Source of the DNA: Pseudomonadota bacterium
GTDB taxonomy: Bacteria > Myxococcota > Bradymonadia > UBA4248
Assembly: GCA_017629415.1 (NCBI GenBank)
Contig: JAGBXG010000014.1
Location: forward strand, 1-7,451
Length of the DNA: 7,451 bases
Direction of reading: 5' to 3'
Under the pieces are notes generated by a model, which was not told the DNA's origin, ran no database searches, and saw only the letters and a list, made by a program, of their open reading frames with translations. Of the stretch, positions 1 to 6,587 are shown piece after piece; the first letter of the stretch is position 1, and each line of letters opens with the position of its first letter. Position numbers and translations under genes: made by a program.

Positions 1-12
1 ACTCGTTTTTGG

Positions 13-40
13 AAAAATGGGGACCCGCTCCCCCATTTTT
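13..40. terminator. Bidirectional terminator-like hairpin
   Basis: AAAAATGGGG (13-22) pairs perfectly with CCCCATTTTT (31-40), giving a 10-bp stem with an 8-nt loop. The A and T ends of the stem provide a short U-run in RNA from either strand, the usual layout of a bidirectional intrinsic terminator. It is about 250 nt past the stop codon of the WG gene, so it could end that transcript, a gene entering from the left, or both. The U-run is part of the stem and not a separate tail, so efficiency is uncertain. Confidence 0.55.
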
Positions 41-104
41 CGTCTCCGCAACATACCACTTCGTAAGTCTTTTGTGACTTTGCGTACGCCGTGGGCGTTG
101 CCCC

Positions 105-139
105 GGATTCCGTCAAAGGGCTGAGCAACTTTGGAATCC
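105..139. other. Imperfect 11-bp stem-loop
   Basis: GGATTC (105-110) pairs with GAATCC (134-139). After a 3-nt bulge (111-113), CAAAG (114-118) pairs with CTTTG (129-133). The loop is 10 nt. No U-tract follows on either strand, so it is not a classical terminator; it could be an RNA-processing or repeat-element structure. The function is unknown. Confidence 0.4.
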
Positions 140-170
140 TACAATGAGGACTTACCTTTTTTGTAAGCCA

Positions 171-195
171 AATAATTCGTGAATGCTGACGTTTT
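171..195. repeat. 25-nt direct repeat, copy 1
   Basis: The sequence runs from AATAATTCGTGA to GACGTTTT and matches the copy at 241-265 at 22 of 25 positions, in the same orientation and exactly 70 nt apart. Only two copies are visible, so it is not a CRISPR array. It may be an operator-like repeat, remnants of a short dispersed repeat, or a local duplication. Confidence 0.55.
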
Positions 196-240
196 GGGGG
201 ACCAAACGGGGCCCCTCACCATTCCGCTTTGATGAGTTTT

Positions 241-265
241 AATATTTCGTGAAGGCAGACGTTTT
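241..265. repeat. 25-nt direct repeat, copy 2
   Basis: This is the second copy of the repeat at 171-195, differing at three positions. It lies 23 nt beyond the stop codon of the WG gene in the direction of transcription. Similarity stops abruptly after GACGTTTT (GGGG follows in copy 1, TTGC in copy 2), so the repeat unit appears bounded. Confidence 0.55.
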
Positions 266-288
266 TTGCAGAAGAATGGATGCATGCA

Positions 289-3200
289 CTAGGGATAGAC
301 GATATTGCCGAAATGTTGGGCATCCGGCTTATGCCAGTCTCTTGGCCAAAGAATTTTACCTTCCGTGGAAACAAGGATTTCTGGGTATTTCCAGCCATTT
401 TCCGGAGATGGCACTGTCGTAGAAAATCGATATACCCCGTGATGAAATACACCTTTATCAGCTTTAATTTCAAAAGAACCTACGATTTGTCCCTGGGCAT
501 TGATACGCTGGAAGGTGGATGCCCCCTTGGGCTTTATCCATGCAATACCTTGAATAAACGGCGTCACATGAGAAGGTGAACAGCTTTCGACTTCGATGAG
601 GGAGGTATTTTGGCATAAGAGGATAAAACTCTGTTGCTGGATTGAACTGACATTTTCTTCGATGACAGTATTTCCCATCGTATTTGCCGTGTCTGTTGCA
701 GGCGTTTGATTGGGCATCAGCTTAGTGACGCAAGCTGCGCCTTCACGGACAGATGATGGCATGAATGACGCAAACTGGATTTCAGCTTTTTTCTGTGTGT
801 CCAAACAACGCAGCTCTAAGGGATTGGCTAAATCGGAAGACTGCTGCAACTGGATAACTGCCGTATTTTGATGCAGATGTGCCACTGTTGAATAGACGCT
901 GAGGTCATTTGGAAATGCCGGTTGTCCTTTGGCATCGACAAGAACTTCATAATAAACAGGCTCCGGATCTGTGACTGAACGTTTGAGGGTTTGAATGCGT
1001 TCAACAAACCAATGATCTGATGTCATTTGTGGTTCATCCCATGCCCAATCGGTTAAAATGGGATGGCGCATTTGTCGATAAACAAAAGATTTATCGGTAA
1101 ATTCGGGTTTGGGCAATCCTGTCACGGCATCGTAATAAAATCTTATGACGGGAATAGATTCATCCTGTATCCTCTCTTCCTCCTCTGTATTTCTTGTTTC
1201 ATCCAAAACGCTCACTCGCAGGATCAAACCGGATGGTATGAAAGATTTGTGCTCTGATTGCTCAAATTTAGGTTTTGTTAAAAAAGGTTTGTTCTGAGTC
1301 GGATGCGATTTTTCAGCATGTAAATTTTGGGCAATGATTTGAACCCATTGGCTGCCATTTGAAATCCAATTTTCTGTATTTTGGCCTTGAACCATGAAAC
1401 TGATATCCAAAAATCGCGGTGCAATGAGGACATTTTCTTGGGCATCCATGAGTCCAACATAACCGTCTCGGGCAAAGACAAACAAGTTGCCGATAGCATG
1501 TTGAACCATTGCATAGCGTCCCGGTCTGAATAAAACGCGTCCGGTGTCAGCATTTAAGATGCCATAAGCATGGCGTGAGGCATAAACACCGGGAGGATCT
1601 GGCATTTGCAGATTGACATGGCGCGGGCCAAAACCTATGCGCACGTAATGCGAGTCATCCGACGAAAGATAAGCCTCAAGGGCAGGCATTTGATAAGCCT
1701 GAATGCGCGATAATTTTTGAGAAATTTGGTTCCATAAACGAAAAATATCGGTCTGGCTGAAAAGATTGAATAAATTTCTCAATTTGGATGGCCATGAAAG
1801 AGAAGATGAAAACCAGGTTATCCAGTCAGATGTCAGTTTATCCATATGATGCGATAAATATTGTTTATGACCGAATAAAATGTGTTCCAGATTTTCAGAA
1901 AACCGCCATGTGTCTTGAGAATCAAGCTGAATATAAAGAAGATGATCTAAGATTTTCTTAATTTTATGCTGAGATTTTTGAATGTTGCATGCCCCGTCAG
2001 GCCAGATGACGGTATCGTAAGTATAAGTACAAGGATTATCCCAATGTTTGGGCCAAATGATATGCCCGAATTTATTGACAATGACCGATGAAATATATTC
2101 TCCGGTATGAGAAACGATGGGATCTTTGAGGGTATAAGTATCGAGTTCGTTGGAATGTCTGACTTCTACGGCGCCTTGAATTTCAAAGGGTGCGACGAAG
2201 TTTAACCGAGGTTTTGGTGTGGATGGTGACTTTGAATTTGGCGGTATGACGTCATTTTCATCGACTTGAATGGCGTAGACTGTGCCTTGTTCATCGATCC
2301 AATTCCAGCCTGTATCATAAGTTTCATGGGGATATTTGATATAGGTTGCCCAGGGCTGAGAAAAGGGGGCTGCTTCTGTATATCCGTATAAGATTTCCTG
2401 TCCTTCGGTATTCATATAGCCGAGGGATGCTTTATTATTGAACTTTTGGGTGCGTTTAAATACGGCTTTTTGAGATTGAAATGGTTGAATATAATCGTAA
2501 TCGAATCTGGAAATAAAGCTGCCGTTGGTATCAATGACTCCGTAGCCGTAATATTCCATGTTTTCGGCGATGAAACATGCCTGTGCATCGTATGGCATTT
2601 GATGGGGGACGCATGGTGGTTTTTCAGCGTGAGGTTGTTTGCAGCTTTGTTGGGTTATTTTTCCAAGTTCTTGTTTGCACAACGTTTTGGCATGTTCGTG
2701 TGTAACAATAACAACGGCACGTTCATCGTGGAATGGGGTGGCATAGAGAAATTTGGGAGGAATGCGCATTTCTCCGGTGCGCAAGTCCATATAGCCATGG
2801 GGACCATCCGCCGATACAGGCTGAGCAGCGATGAGGTTTGCAGGCGCATCATTTTCTAATGCGGCAATTCCCAGGCTGTACATGGGTTCTTTATTCAGGG
2901 TAATCCCCGTTTGTATGTCGATGAGCGACTGATAACTGGCTCGGAAACCTTGACGTTGTTTGGGATTGGGATTTGGAATTTCGATCCATAGTAATGTTTT
3001 GGTGCTACCGTCGATAGTGACTTCAAAGATCCAGATATCGCGGTAAACAGGCGGGACAATGACTTTGCCTGTATCATCGGCGAGTCCCCAGAAACCGTCA
3101 TGTTGGAATCGAAAAATGTTATGGAGGATGTGTTCGGCTTTTGGGAATTTTTTAAAAACAGTGATTTCTCTGTTGTCGTTAGAAATAAAGATACTTTCGG

Positions 3201-3405
3201 GATGTCCGTGAATGGATTTTTGATTGAATTGCCGAAATTCCAAGGCTGAATGCCGCAGGGATTGACCAATTTTCAATGCATCAGCGGAAACAGCGACGGT
3301 GGGTACAGATTGAATATTTTTGTTCGTTTGCGCCATCACACGGAGTGGCAGAACAACAAGGAGCAAACAAATCAGAGGGATATGCAGGCGGTTGAGGCAA
3401 TGCAT
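289..3405 (-). CDS. Secreted WG-repeat (beta-repeat) protein, 1038 aa
   Basis: A long exported protein built of WG-type beta repeats (WG_beta_rep family); its specific function is unknown. Residues 1-25 form a Sec signal peptide: basic start, hydrophobic core LICLLLVVLP, and a likely cut after VMA before QTNK. The rest should be periplasmic, secreted or surface-exposed. Recognisable repeats of the G-x-(W/Y/V)-G-(L/Y)-x-D-x-x-G form lie near residues 103-130, 203-233, 286-316, 327-352, 366-380, 612-630 and 648-670. A non-repetitive, probably helical segment with many Leu, Trp and Lys (about 476-580) splits it into two halves. Each half ends in a similar cap, IIWPKHW (449-455) and ILWPRDW (1018-1024). 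No membrane helix follows the signal peptide. The ATG at 3403-3405 gives the intact signal peptide, but no clear Shine-Dalgarno precedes it. A terminator separates it from the sigma gene, so it is probably transcribed separately. WG proteins often appear to serve protein-protein contact; that role here is inferred. Confidence 0.9.
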   Translation of the reverse strand: MHCLNRLHIPLICLLLVVLPLRVMAQTNKNIQSVPTVAVSADALKIGQSLRHSALEFRQFNQKSIHGHPESIFISNDNREITVFKKFPKAEHILHNIFRFQHDGFWGLADDTGKVIVPPVYRDIWIFEVTIDGSTKTLLWIEIPNPNPKQRQGFRASYQSLIDIQTGITLNKEPMYSLGIAALENDAPANLIAAQPVSADGPHGYMDLRTGEMRIPPKFLYATPFHDERAVVIVTHEHAKTLCKQELGKITQQSCKQPHAEKPPCVPHQMPYDAQACFIAENMEYYGYGVIDTNGSFISRFDYDYIQPFQSQKAVFKRTQKFNNKASLGYMNTEGQEILYGYTEAAPFSQPWATYIKYPHETYDTGWNWIDEQGTVYAIQVDENDVIPPNSKSPSTPKPRLNFVAPFEIQGAVEVRHSNELDTYTLKDPIVSHTGEYISSVIVNKFGHIIWPKHWDNPCTYTYDTVIWPDGACNIQKSQHKIKKILDHLLYIQLDSQDTWRFSENLEHILFGHKQYLSHHMDKLTSDWITWFSSSLSWPSKLRNLFNLFSQTDIFRLWNQISQKLSRIQAYQMPALEAYLSSDDSHYVRIGFGPRHVNLQMPDPPGVYASRHAYGILNADTGRVLFRPGRYAMVQHAIGNLFVFARDGYVGLMDAQENVLIAPRFLDISFMVQGQNTENWISNGSQWVQIIAQNLHAEKSHPTQNKPFLTKPKFEQSEHKSFIPSGLILRVSVLDETRNTEEEERIQDESIPVIRFYYDAVTGLPKPEFTDKSFVYRQMRHPILTDWAWDEPQMTSDHWFVERIQTLKRSVTDPEPVYYEVLVDAKGQPAFPNDLSVYSTVAHLHQNTAVIQLQQSSDLANPLELRCLDTQKKAEIQFASFMPSSVREGAACVTKLMPNQTPATDTANTMGNTVIEENVSSIQQQSFILLCQNTSLIEVESCSPSHVTPFIQGIAWIKPKGASTFQRINAQGQIVGSFEIKADKGVFHHGVYRFSTTVPSPENGWKYPEILVSTEGKILWPRDWHKPDAQHFGNIVYP

Positions 3406-3438
3406 AGAAATGGTAGAAGAAATAAGAAAATTCAGGGG

Positions 3439-3473
3439 GATATCGGATTCATTCCAAGCGTTTATTGGATATC
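3439..3473. promoter_or_regulatory. Palindromic site upstream of WG gene, possible operator
   Basis: TCCAA (3453-3457) and TTGGA (3465-3469) form a perfect inverted repeat with a 7-nt spacer. Two GATATC palindromes (3439-3444 and 3468-3473) lie exactly 29 nt apart around it. The block is 34-68 nt upstream of the WG start codon, where a promoter or operator is expected. A weak sigma70-like pair on the minus strand (TTGGAA at 3457-3452, TGAATT at 3434-3429, 17-nt spacer) overlaps it. The symmetry is seen; the regulatory role is inferred. Confidence 0.25.
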
Positions 3474-3520
3474 AGATGCAGGGAATGGTGATAGGCATGG
3501 ATTTGGCCGCGTCAGTCTTG

Positions 3521-3544
3521 AAAAAAAAGCGAAGCGTATTTCGC
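3521..3544 (-). terminator. Intrinsic terminator after the ECF sigma gene
   Basis: Read on the minus strand, GCGAA (3544-3540 side) pairs with TTCGC (3533-3529) around a 6-nt loop and is followed at once by eight Ts (3528-3521). The stem is short, but the U8 run is strong. It lies 56 nt beyond the sigma-factor stop and separates the operon from the WG gene. A competing hairpin (3538-3558) uses the same upstream arm. Confidence 0.6.
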
Positions 3545-3570
3545 GCAGAGCACGAAATAGCGGAGCTATG

Positions 3571-3597
3571 CGCGGCGTATCGTTTACGATAGCCGCG
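3571..3597. other. Strong 11-bp hairpin abutting the sigma stop codon
   Basis: CGCGGC (3571-3576) pairs with GCCGCG (3592-3597), and TATCG (3578-3582) with CGATA (3587-3591), leaving one bulged G at 3577 and a 4-nt loop. It begins 2 nt past the sigma-factor stop codon. On the minus strand no U-run follows, so it may protect the 3' end of the operon mRNA more than terminate it. On the plus strand it is followed by TTTTAAGATTTTTT and could stop antisense transcription entering from the WG side. Confidence 0.5.
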
Positions 3598-3599
3598 TT

Positions 3600-4202
3600 T
3601 TAAGATTTTTTATCGACATCCTTGCAATCGATGTATGCGCGCAATGCGGACTGGAGGTTCAGTCGTGCGTAATGCAGTCTGCTCATGACGGTGCCGATTT
3701 GGATGTCGAGGACGCTGGCGATTTCTTCGTATGACAGTCCGTCCACTTCGCGCAGTGTGATAATGATGCGTTGTTTTTCGGACAGTGTGCCCATGGCATT
3801 TGAAAGCTGTTCGCGCAGTTCTGAGCATTCACAAGCTTTTTCGGGATTAAATCCGATGCTGGGCGGGAGGACGCCGTCAGGTTGTGAGAAATTTTTTTGG
3901 AAATCGTTATCGAATTCGACTTCGCGAGCAGTTTTTTTACGTCGGTATTTATCCACCGCGAGGTTGTATGCGATGCGGTAAGCCCAGGTGAAGAAGCGTG
4001 TTCCGGGTTGATATTTATGTGCATTTTTGTAAATGCGCAGGAAGACTTCCTGAGTGATTTCGACGGCATCCTGACGATTATGGACGACACCATAGACGAT
4101 GGCGATGACGCGATCTTTATAGCGCCAGTAGAGCTGTTCAAAAGCAGCTCTATCGCCCGTCTGAATTTTCATGACAAGCTGTTCGTCGGTAAGTGAGTCC
4201 AA
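3600..4202 (-). CDS. ECF (RpoE-like) RNA polymerase sigma factor, 200 aa
   Basis: A group 4 (extracytoplasmic function) sigma-70 factor that would bind core RNA polymerase and direct it to a specific promoter set. Sigma region 2 spans about residues 20-90, with the core-binding and promoter-melting segment DAVEITQEVFLRIY (45-58), FFTWAYRIAYN (70-80) and the basic KYRRKK (85-90). A linker with PPS and NPEK (about 91-124) leads to region 4 (about 128-190): LSEKQRIIITLREVDGLSYE then IGTVMSRLHYAR, the helix-turn-helix that reads the -35 element. Length is normal for the class, and no extra C-terminal domain is present. The start is TTG at 4202-4200, the first usable codon after the pseudokinase stop; no good Shine-Dalgarno precedes it, so translation may be coupled. 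A Met at residue 11 would cut into the conserved N-terminus. The gap to the pseudokinase gene is 27 nt. No zinc-finger anti-sigma gene is present, which is unusual for an RpoE-like factor; the pseudokinase is the nearest candidate regulator. Terminator structures follow. Confidence 0.96.
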   Translation of the reverse strand: MDSLTDEQLVMKIQTGDRAAFEQLYWRYKDRVIAIVYGVVHNRQDAVEITQEVFLRIYKNAHKYQPGTRFFTWAYRIAYNLAVDKYRRKKTAREVEFDNDFQKNFSQPDGVLPPSIGFNPEKACECSELREQLSNAMGTLSEKQRIIITLREVDGLSYEEIASVLDIQIGTVMSRLHYARLNLQSALRAYIDCKDVDKKS

Positions 4203-4229
4203 TATCGTAAGCCAGGAGAGTGAGTAAGT

Positions 4230-6098
4230 TTAGCGGTAAGAGATAGGCAGCGTAACTTTTTTAGTCGTGCCGCCGAAGGCTCTATATTTGATGGATGAGG
4301 CTGCGGAAGTGATACATTTATTGAGTTCTCCATTAAACGAAGTGCTCACGTTAATGATTGTCCCTGTTTGCTGAATGGTGAATTTGAGGTGTCCATCCAC
4401 CGTTCTTCCGCCGGCATGATTTTGGACGCATTGAGCGACTTTATGCTGGAATCTTGGGTTTTCGAGCTGAGCTTCGACTTCCCAGTCCATGAGGGGTTCG
4501 AGTTCGACGCCGTCTTCGCCGGTGAAAACGAGTGTTTCAATGCCATCACCTGCGGCCTTTCCGGCGGCTGTTTTGGCACTTCCACGATGGGAGGCACGTT
4601 TTTTACGATTTTCTTCTTCCCATTTTTTGTAAGCGGCTTCGAGTTCGGCCTGTGTTGCTTTGGCATTAAAGAGAGCTTTTGCCTGGTCTTCACCGACATT
4701 AATCGTGACTTCTTCCGATTTAGGAAGTTTAAATTCTTTTTCGAAAGCTGGGAAAGCAGCGTTCAAGTTGAGGGGTTCGGGGTCAGGCAGCAGCGCGAGC
4801 ACGATGATAGGCACGAGGATAATGGCAGCGATGACCCCTATACCGATGAACACGATGCCGCCGATACCGGCTTTAGCTATATTTTCTTTTTTGCGTTGTT
4901 CGGCAGCTCGAATCGCGCGATTGCTTTCGCGGATGGGAACCCATTCTTGAAGTTCTTTGGCAAAATCTGGAATAGAGCCGAGGTTTTGGCGCCGTTTTGT
5001 CTGAGTATTGAAGAAAGCTGTGGTTTCATCAATGACATCTTGTCGCAATTTTTCCACGATAGTTTTGTGGTCAAATGGCCCATAATCCATGCCATCTTTC
5101 TGATAAATCCAAACTTCGCTGTGTGCAGTGCGCATCGCAGGTTTTGGCATTGGGCTGTCGAAAAGATCGGGTTTACGCAATGATTTGCTTCCGGTTTCGA
5201 CAATGGGCATATCGGCACTGACGGTCAGTGCGCGCAAGTCGTTAACGCCGACGACAATGGAGGAAATATCCTTGTCATTGGGGGCGTCCACGGCGTTTTT
5301 GAGGCTGTCTTTGAGCTGTTGCACATGATGGAAGCGATCTTCCGTATCAGGTTTTATGGCCTGAAAAAGCGCTTCTTTGGTTGTCGTAGAAACATTTGGC
5401 AATGAGGCGATAAAGGTTTCAGGCGAGCTGGCAAAATCGCTCAAGGGGTTATTGCTGAGCAATTCAGCAAAGAGCAGCGCTAAGGAGTAGACGTCAGCAA
5501 CCGGTTTGACGGCATCGCGAGAGTCGCGTACTTCGGGGGCACTGAAAGAAGTGCCGAAATAGGCATTGCGTTTGTTATCGGGCAAGAATTTATTGGCAAT
5601 CCATGCACAGATATAGTTGGCGATTCTGACGCGGCCTTGCTGTGTAACAAAGATGGTTTTAGGCGACAGGCATCCGTAGGCATAGCCGGCATGATGAATG
5701 ACTTCAACGCCGAGGCAAAGATGGGTCAGGAAGCTATAAGCGGCTTTCACCCCCAGAATTTGTCCGCGTTCACGGCGCATGGCCAAGTTGGATTCGAAAG
5801 ATTCGCCGTTGATATATTCCATGACAACGTAGCCGGTTTTATCGACAACGAAGAAGTCATAGAGTGCCGCAAGGCTTTTATGACTGAAGGTTTTGAATTC
5901 AGAAACGGCTTTTTGAATTTCAGCTGCACAGGCGTCATCGCAGGCAAAGCTGAGCTGTTTAATAAGGTGTTTGTCCATGGTCATGAGGTTTCGGACCAAA
6001 CAGGTTTGTCCGAGTTCATTTTCCCCCATGTCGGTCAAAACCTCGTATGTACCATTAATAATTTCGCCAACGTTCAATTTCTGCGGCACTTCACTCAT
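4230..6098 (-). CDS. Membrane pseudokinase with GYF-like and AgmX/PglI-type domains, 622 aa
   Basis: A Ser/Thr-kinase-fold protein that appears catalytically dead. The N-terminal fold spans about residues 16-270. The putative ATP lysine (K47 in LIKQL) and the APE motif (187-189) are kept. The glycine loop is reduced to MGENELG (24-30), the HRD motif reads YGC (141-143, catalytic Asp to Cys, then SP and T where KP and N are expected), and DFG reads NYI (161-163). A GYF_2-like domain follows at about 328-390 (WIYQKDGMDYGPF). Then come a basic juxtamembrane stretch (about 394-409) and a single helix (about 411-437), and a charged, partly coiled-coil linker (about 450-510). The C-terminus (about 541-622) has two Cys (C557, C595) and resembles the TonB-like AgmX/PglI C-terminal domain. 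Kinase and GYF parts should be cytosolic and the C-terminus periplasmic. It starts 13 nt after the lipoprotein stop; the ATG has only a weak GGGTGA upstream. A role as signal-transducing scaffold is inferred; a motility or envelope role, as for AgmX, is an alternative. Confidence 0.94.
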   Translation of the reverse strand: MSEVPQKLNVGEIINGTYEVLTDMGENELGQTCLVRNLMTMDKHLIKQLSFACDDACAAEIQKAVSEFKTFSHKSLAALYDFFVVDKTGYVVMEYINGESFESNLAMRRERGQILGVKAAYSFLTHLCLGVEVIHHAGYAYGCLSPKTIFVTQQGRVRIANYICAWIANKFLPDNKRNAYFGTSFSAPEVRDSRDAVKPVADVYSLALLFAELLSNNPLSDFASSPETFIASLPNVSTTTKEALFQAIKPDTEDRFHHVQQLKDSLKNAVDAPNDKDISSIVVGVNDLRALTVSADMPIVETGSKSLRKPDLFDSPMPKPAMRTAHSEVWIYQKDGMDYGPFDHKTIVEKLRQDVIDETTAFFNTQTKRRQNLGSIPDFAKELQEWVPIRESNRAIRAAEQRKKENIAKAGIGGIVFIGIGVIAAIILVPIIVLALLPDPEPLNLNAAFPAFEKEFKLPKSEEVTINVGEDQAKALFNAKATQAELEAAYKKWEEENRKKRASHRGSAKTAAGKAAGDGIETLVFTGEDGVELEPLMDWEVEAQLENPRFQHKVAQCVQNHAGGRTVDGHLKFTIQQTGTIINVSTSFNGELNKCITSAASSIKYRAFGGTTKKVTLPISYR

Positions 6099-6111
6099 CT
6101 TTCACCCACAA

Positions 6112-6555
6112 TCATAAGGGCAGGGCAACGGTCCAGCGGTTATTTTCGCGCTGCATCGTCACCGTTATTTCAGAATCATCATGCAATACAATACTGACAA
6201 CGGCCGTGGTATCTGTCACGGTTTGCGGTTTAACTTTTTTGTACTCGCGAGTCGTTGCCATCACATGGCCGGGGCGGAGCATTTCCCACGCTTTGCGTGG
6301 ATGGCCATTTTCAGCGGAGGTATTAAAAGCATCCGCTTTTTTTTGCAGGGCATCGCGCGTCTGTGCATTGAGAAATTCCCACATGGTTTCGGTATCCTGA
6401 ACTTCAGCTGTTTCCAGGAATCCGGTTAAAACAACTTCAGGTTCTTCACGTTGCCAAACGGGACCGGCACCGCAACCAGGCATGCAACAAAACAGTACGC
6501 AGCCTAACAGCCATGTCCATCTTCTTTGAAAAATCTGTTTTTTGCAGAATGCCAT
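6112..6555 (-). CDS. Small lipoprotein, DUF4878/NTF2-like, 147 aa
   Basis: Probable outer- or inner-membrane-anchored lipoprotein of unknown function. The N-terminus has a basic stretch (KK, RR by residue 12), a hydrophobic core WLLGCVLFCC and a lipobox-like MPG before C28, followed by GAG. The mature part (about 35-147) begins with a helix, VVLTGFLETAEVQDTETMWE, and ends in beta-rich segments (AVVSIVL, SEITVTMQ, WTVALPL). This matches the small alpha+beta folds of DUF4878/NTF2-like lipoproteins; the family call is tentative. The ATG at 6555 is chosen because it starts the signal peptide cleanly and lies downstream of the 6647-6619 promoter. The in-frame ATG at 6672 would add 39 residues that overlap the neighbouring gene and spoil the signal peptide. 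The Shine-Dalgarno is poor (GGA about 11 nt upstream). It is first in an operon with the pseudokinase (13 nt downstream) and the ECF sigma factor, so it may be a sensor or accessory part of the same envelope pathway. Confidence 0.78.
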   Translation of the reverse strand: MAFCKKQIFQRRWTWLLGCVLFCCMPGCGAGPVWQREEPEVVLTGFLETAEVQDTETMWEFLNAQTRDALQKKADAFNTSAENGHPRKAWEMLRPGHVMATTREYKKVKPQTVTDTTAVVSIVLHDDSEITVTMQRENNRWTVALPL

Positions 6556-6587
6556 GTCGCACAATCCGGATACAAACACATAAACAA

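Larger units (their letters stand above)
1..288. other. Non-coding, hairpin-rich flank
   Basis: No credible gene was found in these 288 bases on either strand. They lie downstream of the WG-repeat gene. The stretch holds several perfect inverted repeats: 13-22 with 31-40, 65-69 with 76-80, 86-90 with 94-98, and CTTAC at 151-155 with GTAAG at 163-167. There is also a longer imperfect stem (105-139), the palindrome GGGGCCCC at 208-215 and a direct repeat (171-195 and 241-265). TGCATGCA at 281-288 abuts the WG stop codon. The overall character is an intergenic spacer with transcription-termination and repeat-type structure. Confidence 0.7.

Noticed and set aside
171..265. CRISPR-like array
   Set aside because: There are only two imperfect repeat copies with a single 45-nt gap and no cas gene.
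3250..3603. 117-codon open frame on the plus strand across the WG-sigma gap
   Set aside because: It overlaps the WG signal-peptide region and the terminator hairpins, and its translation is low-complexity and basic with no domain.
3600..4202. Sigma factor as an ECF43-type, phosphorylation-activated factor
   Set aside because: The acidic DAVE segment in region 2 is largely retained, T50 is common in ordinary ECF factors, and the neighbouring kinase is catalytically dead. The sequence does not support direct phosphorylation control.
4368..5183. 271-codon open frame on the plus strand
   Set aside because: It is antisense to the pseudokinase gene, whose domains are clear. The Phe- and Gly-rich translation is typical of a shadow frame.
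5637..6197. 186-codon open frame on the plus strand
   Set aside because: It is antisense to the kinase fold and the end of the lipoprotein gene, with no domain and no start signal.
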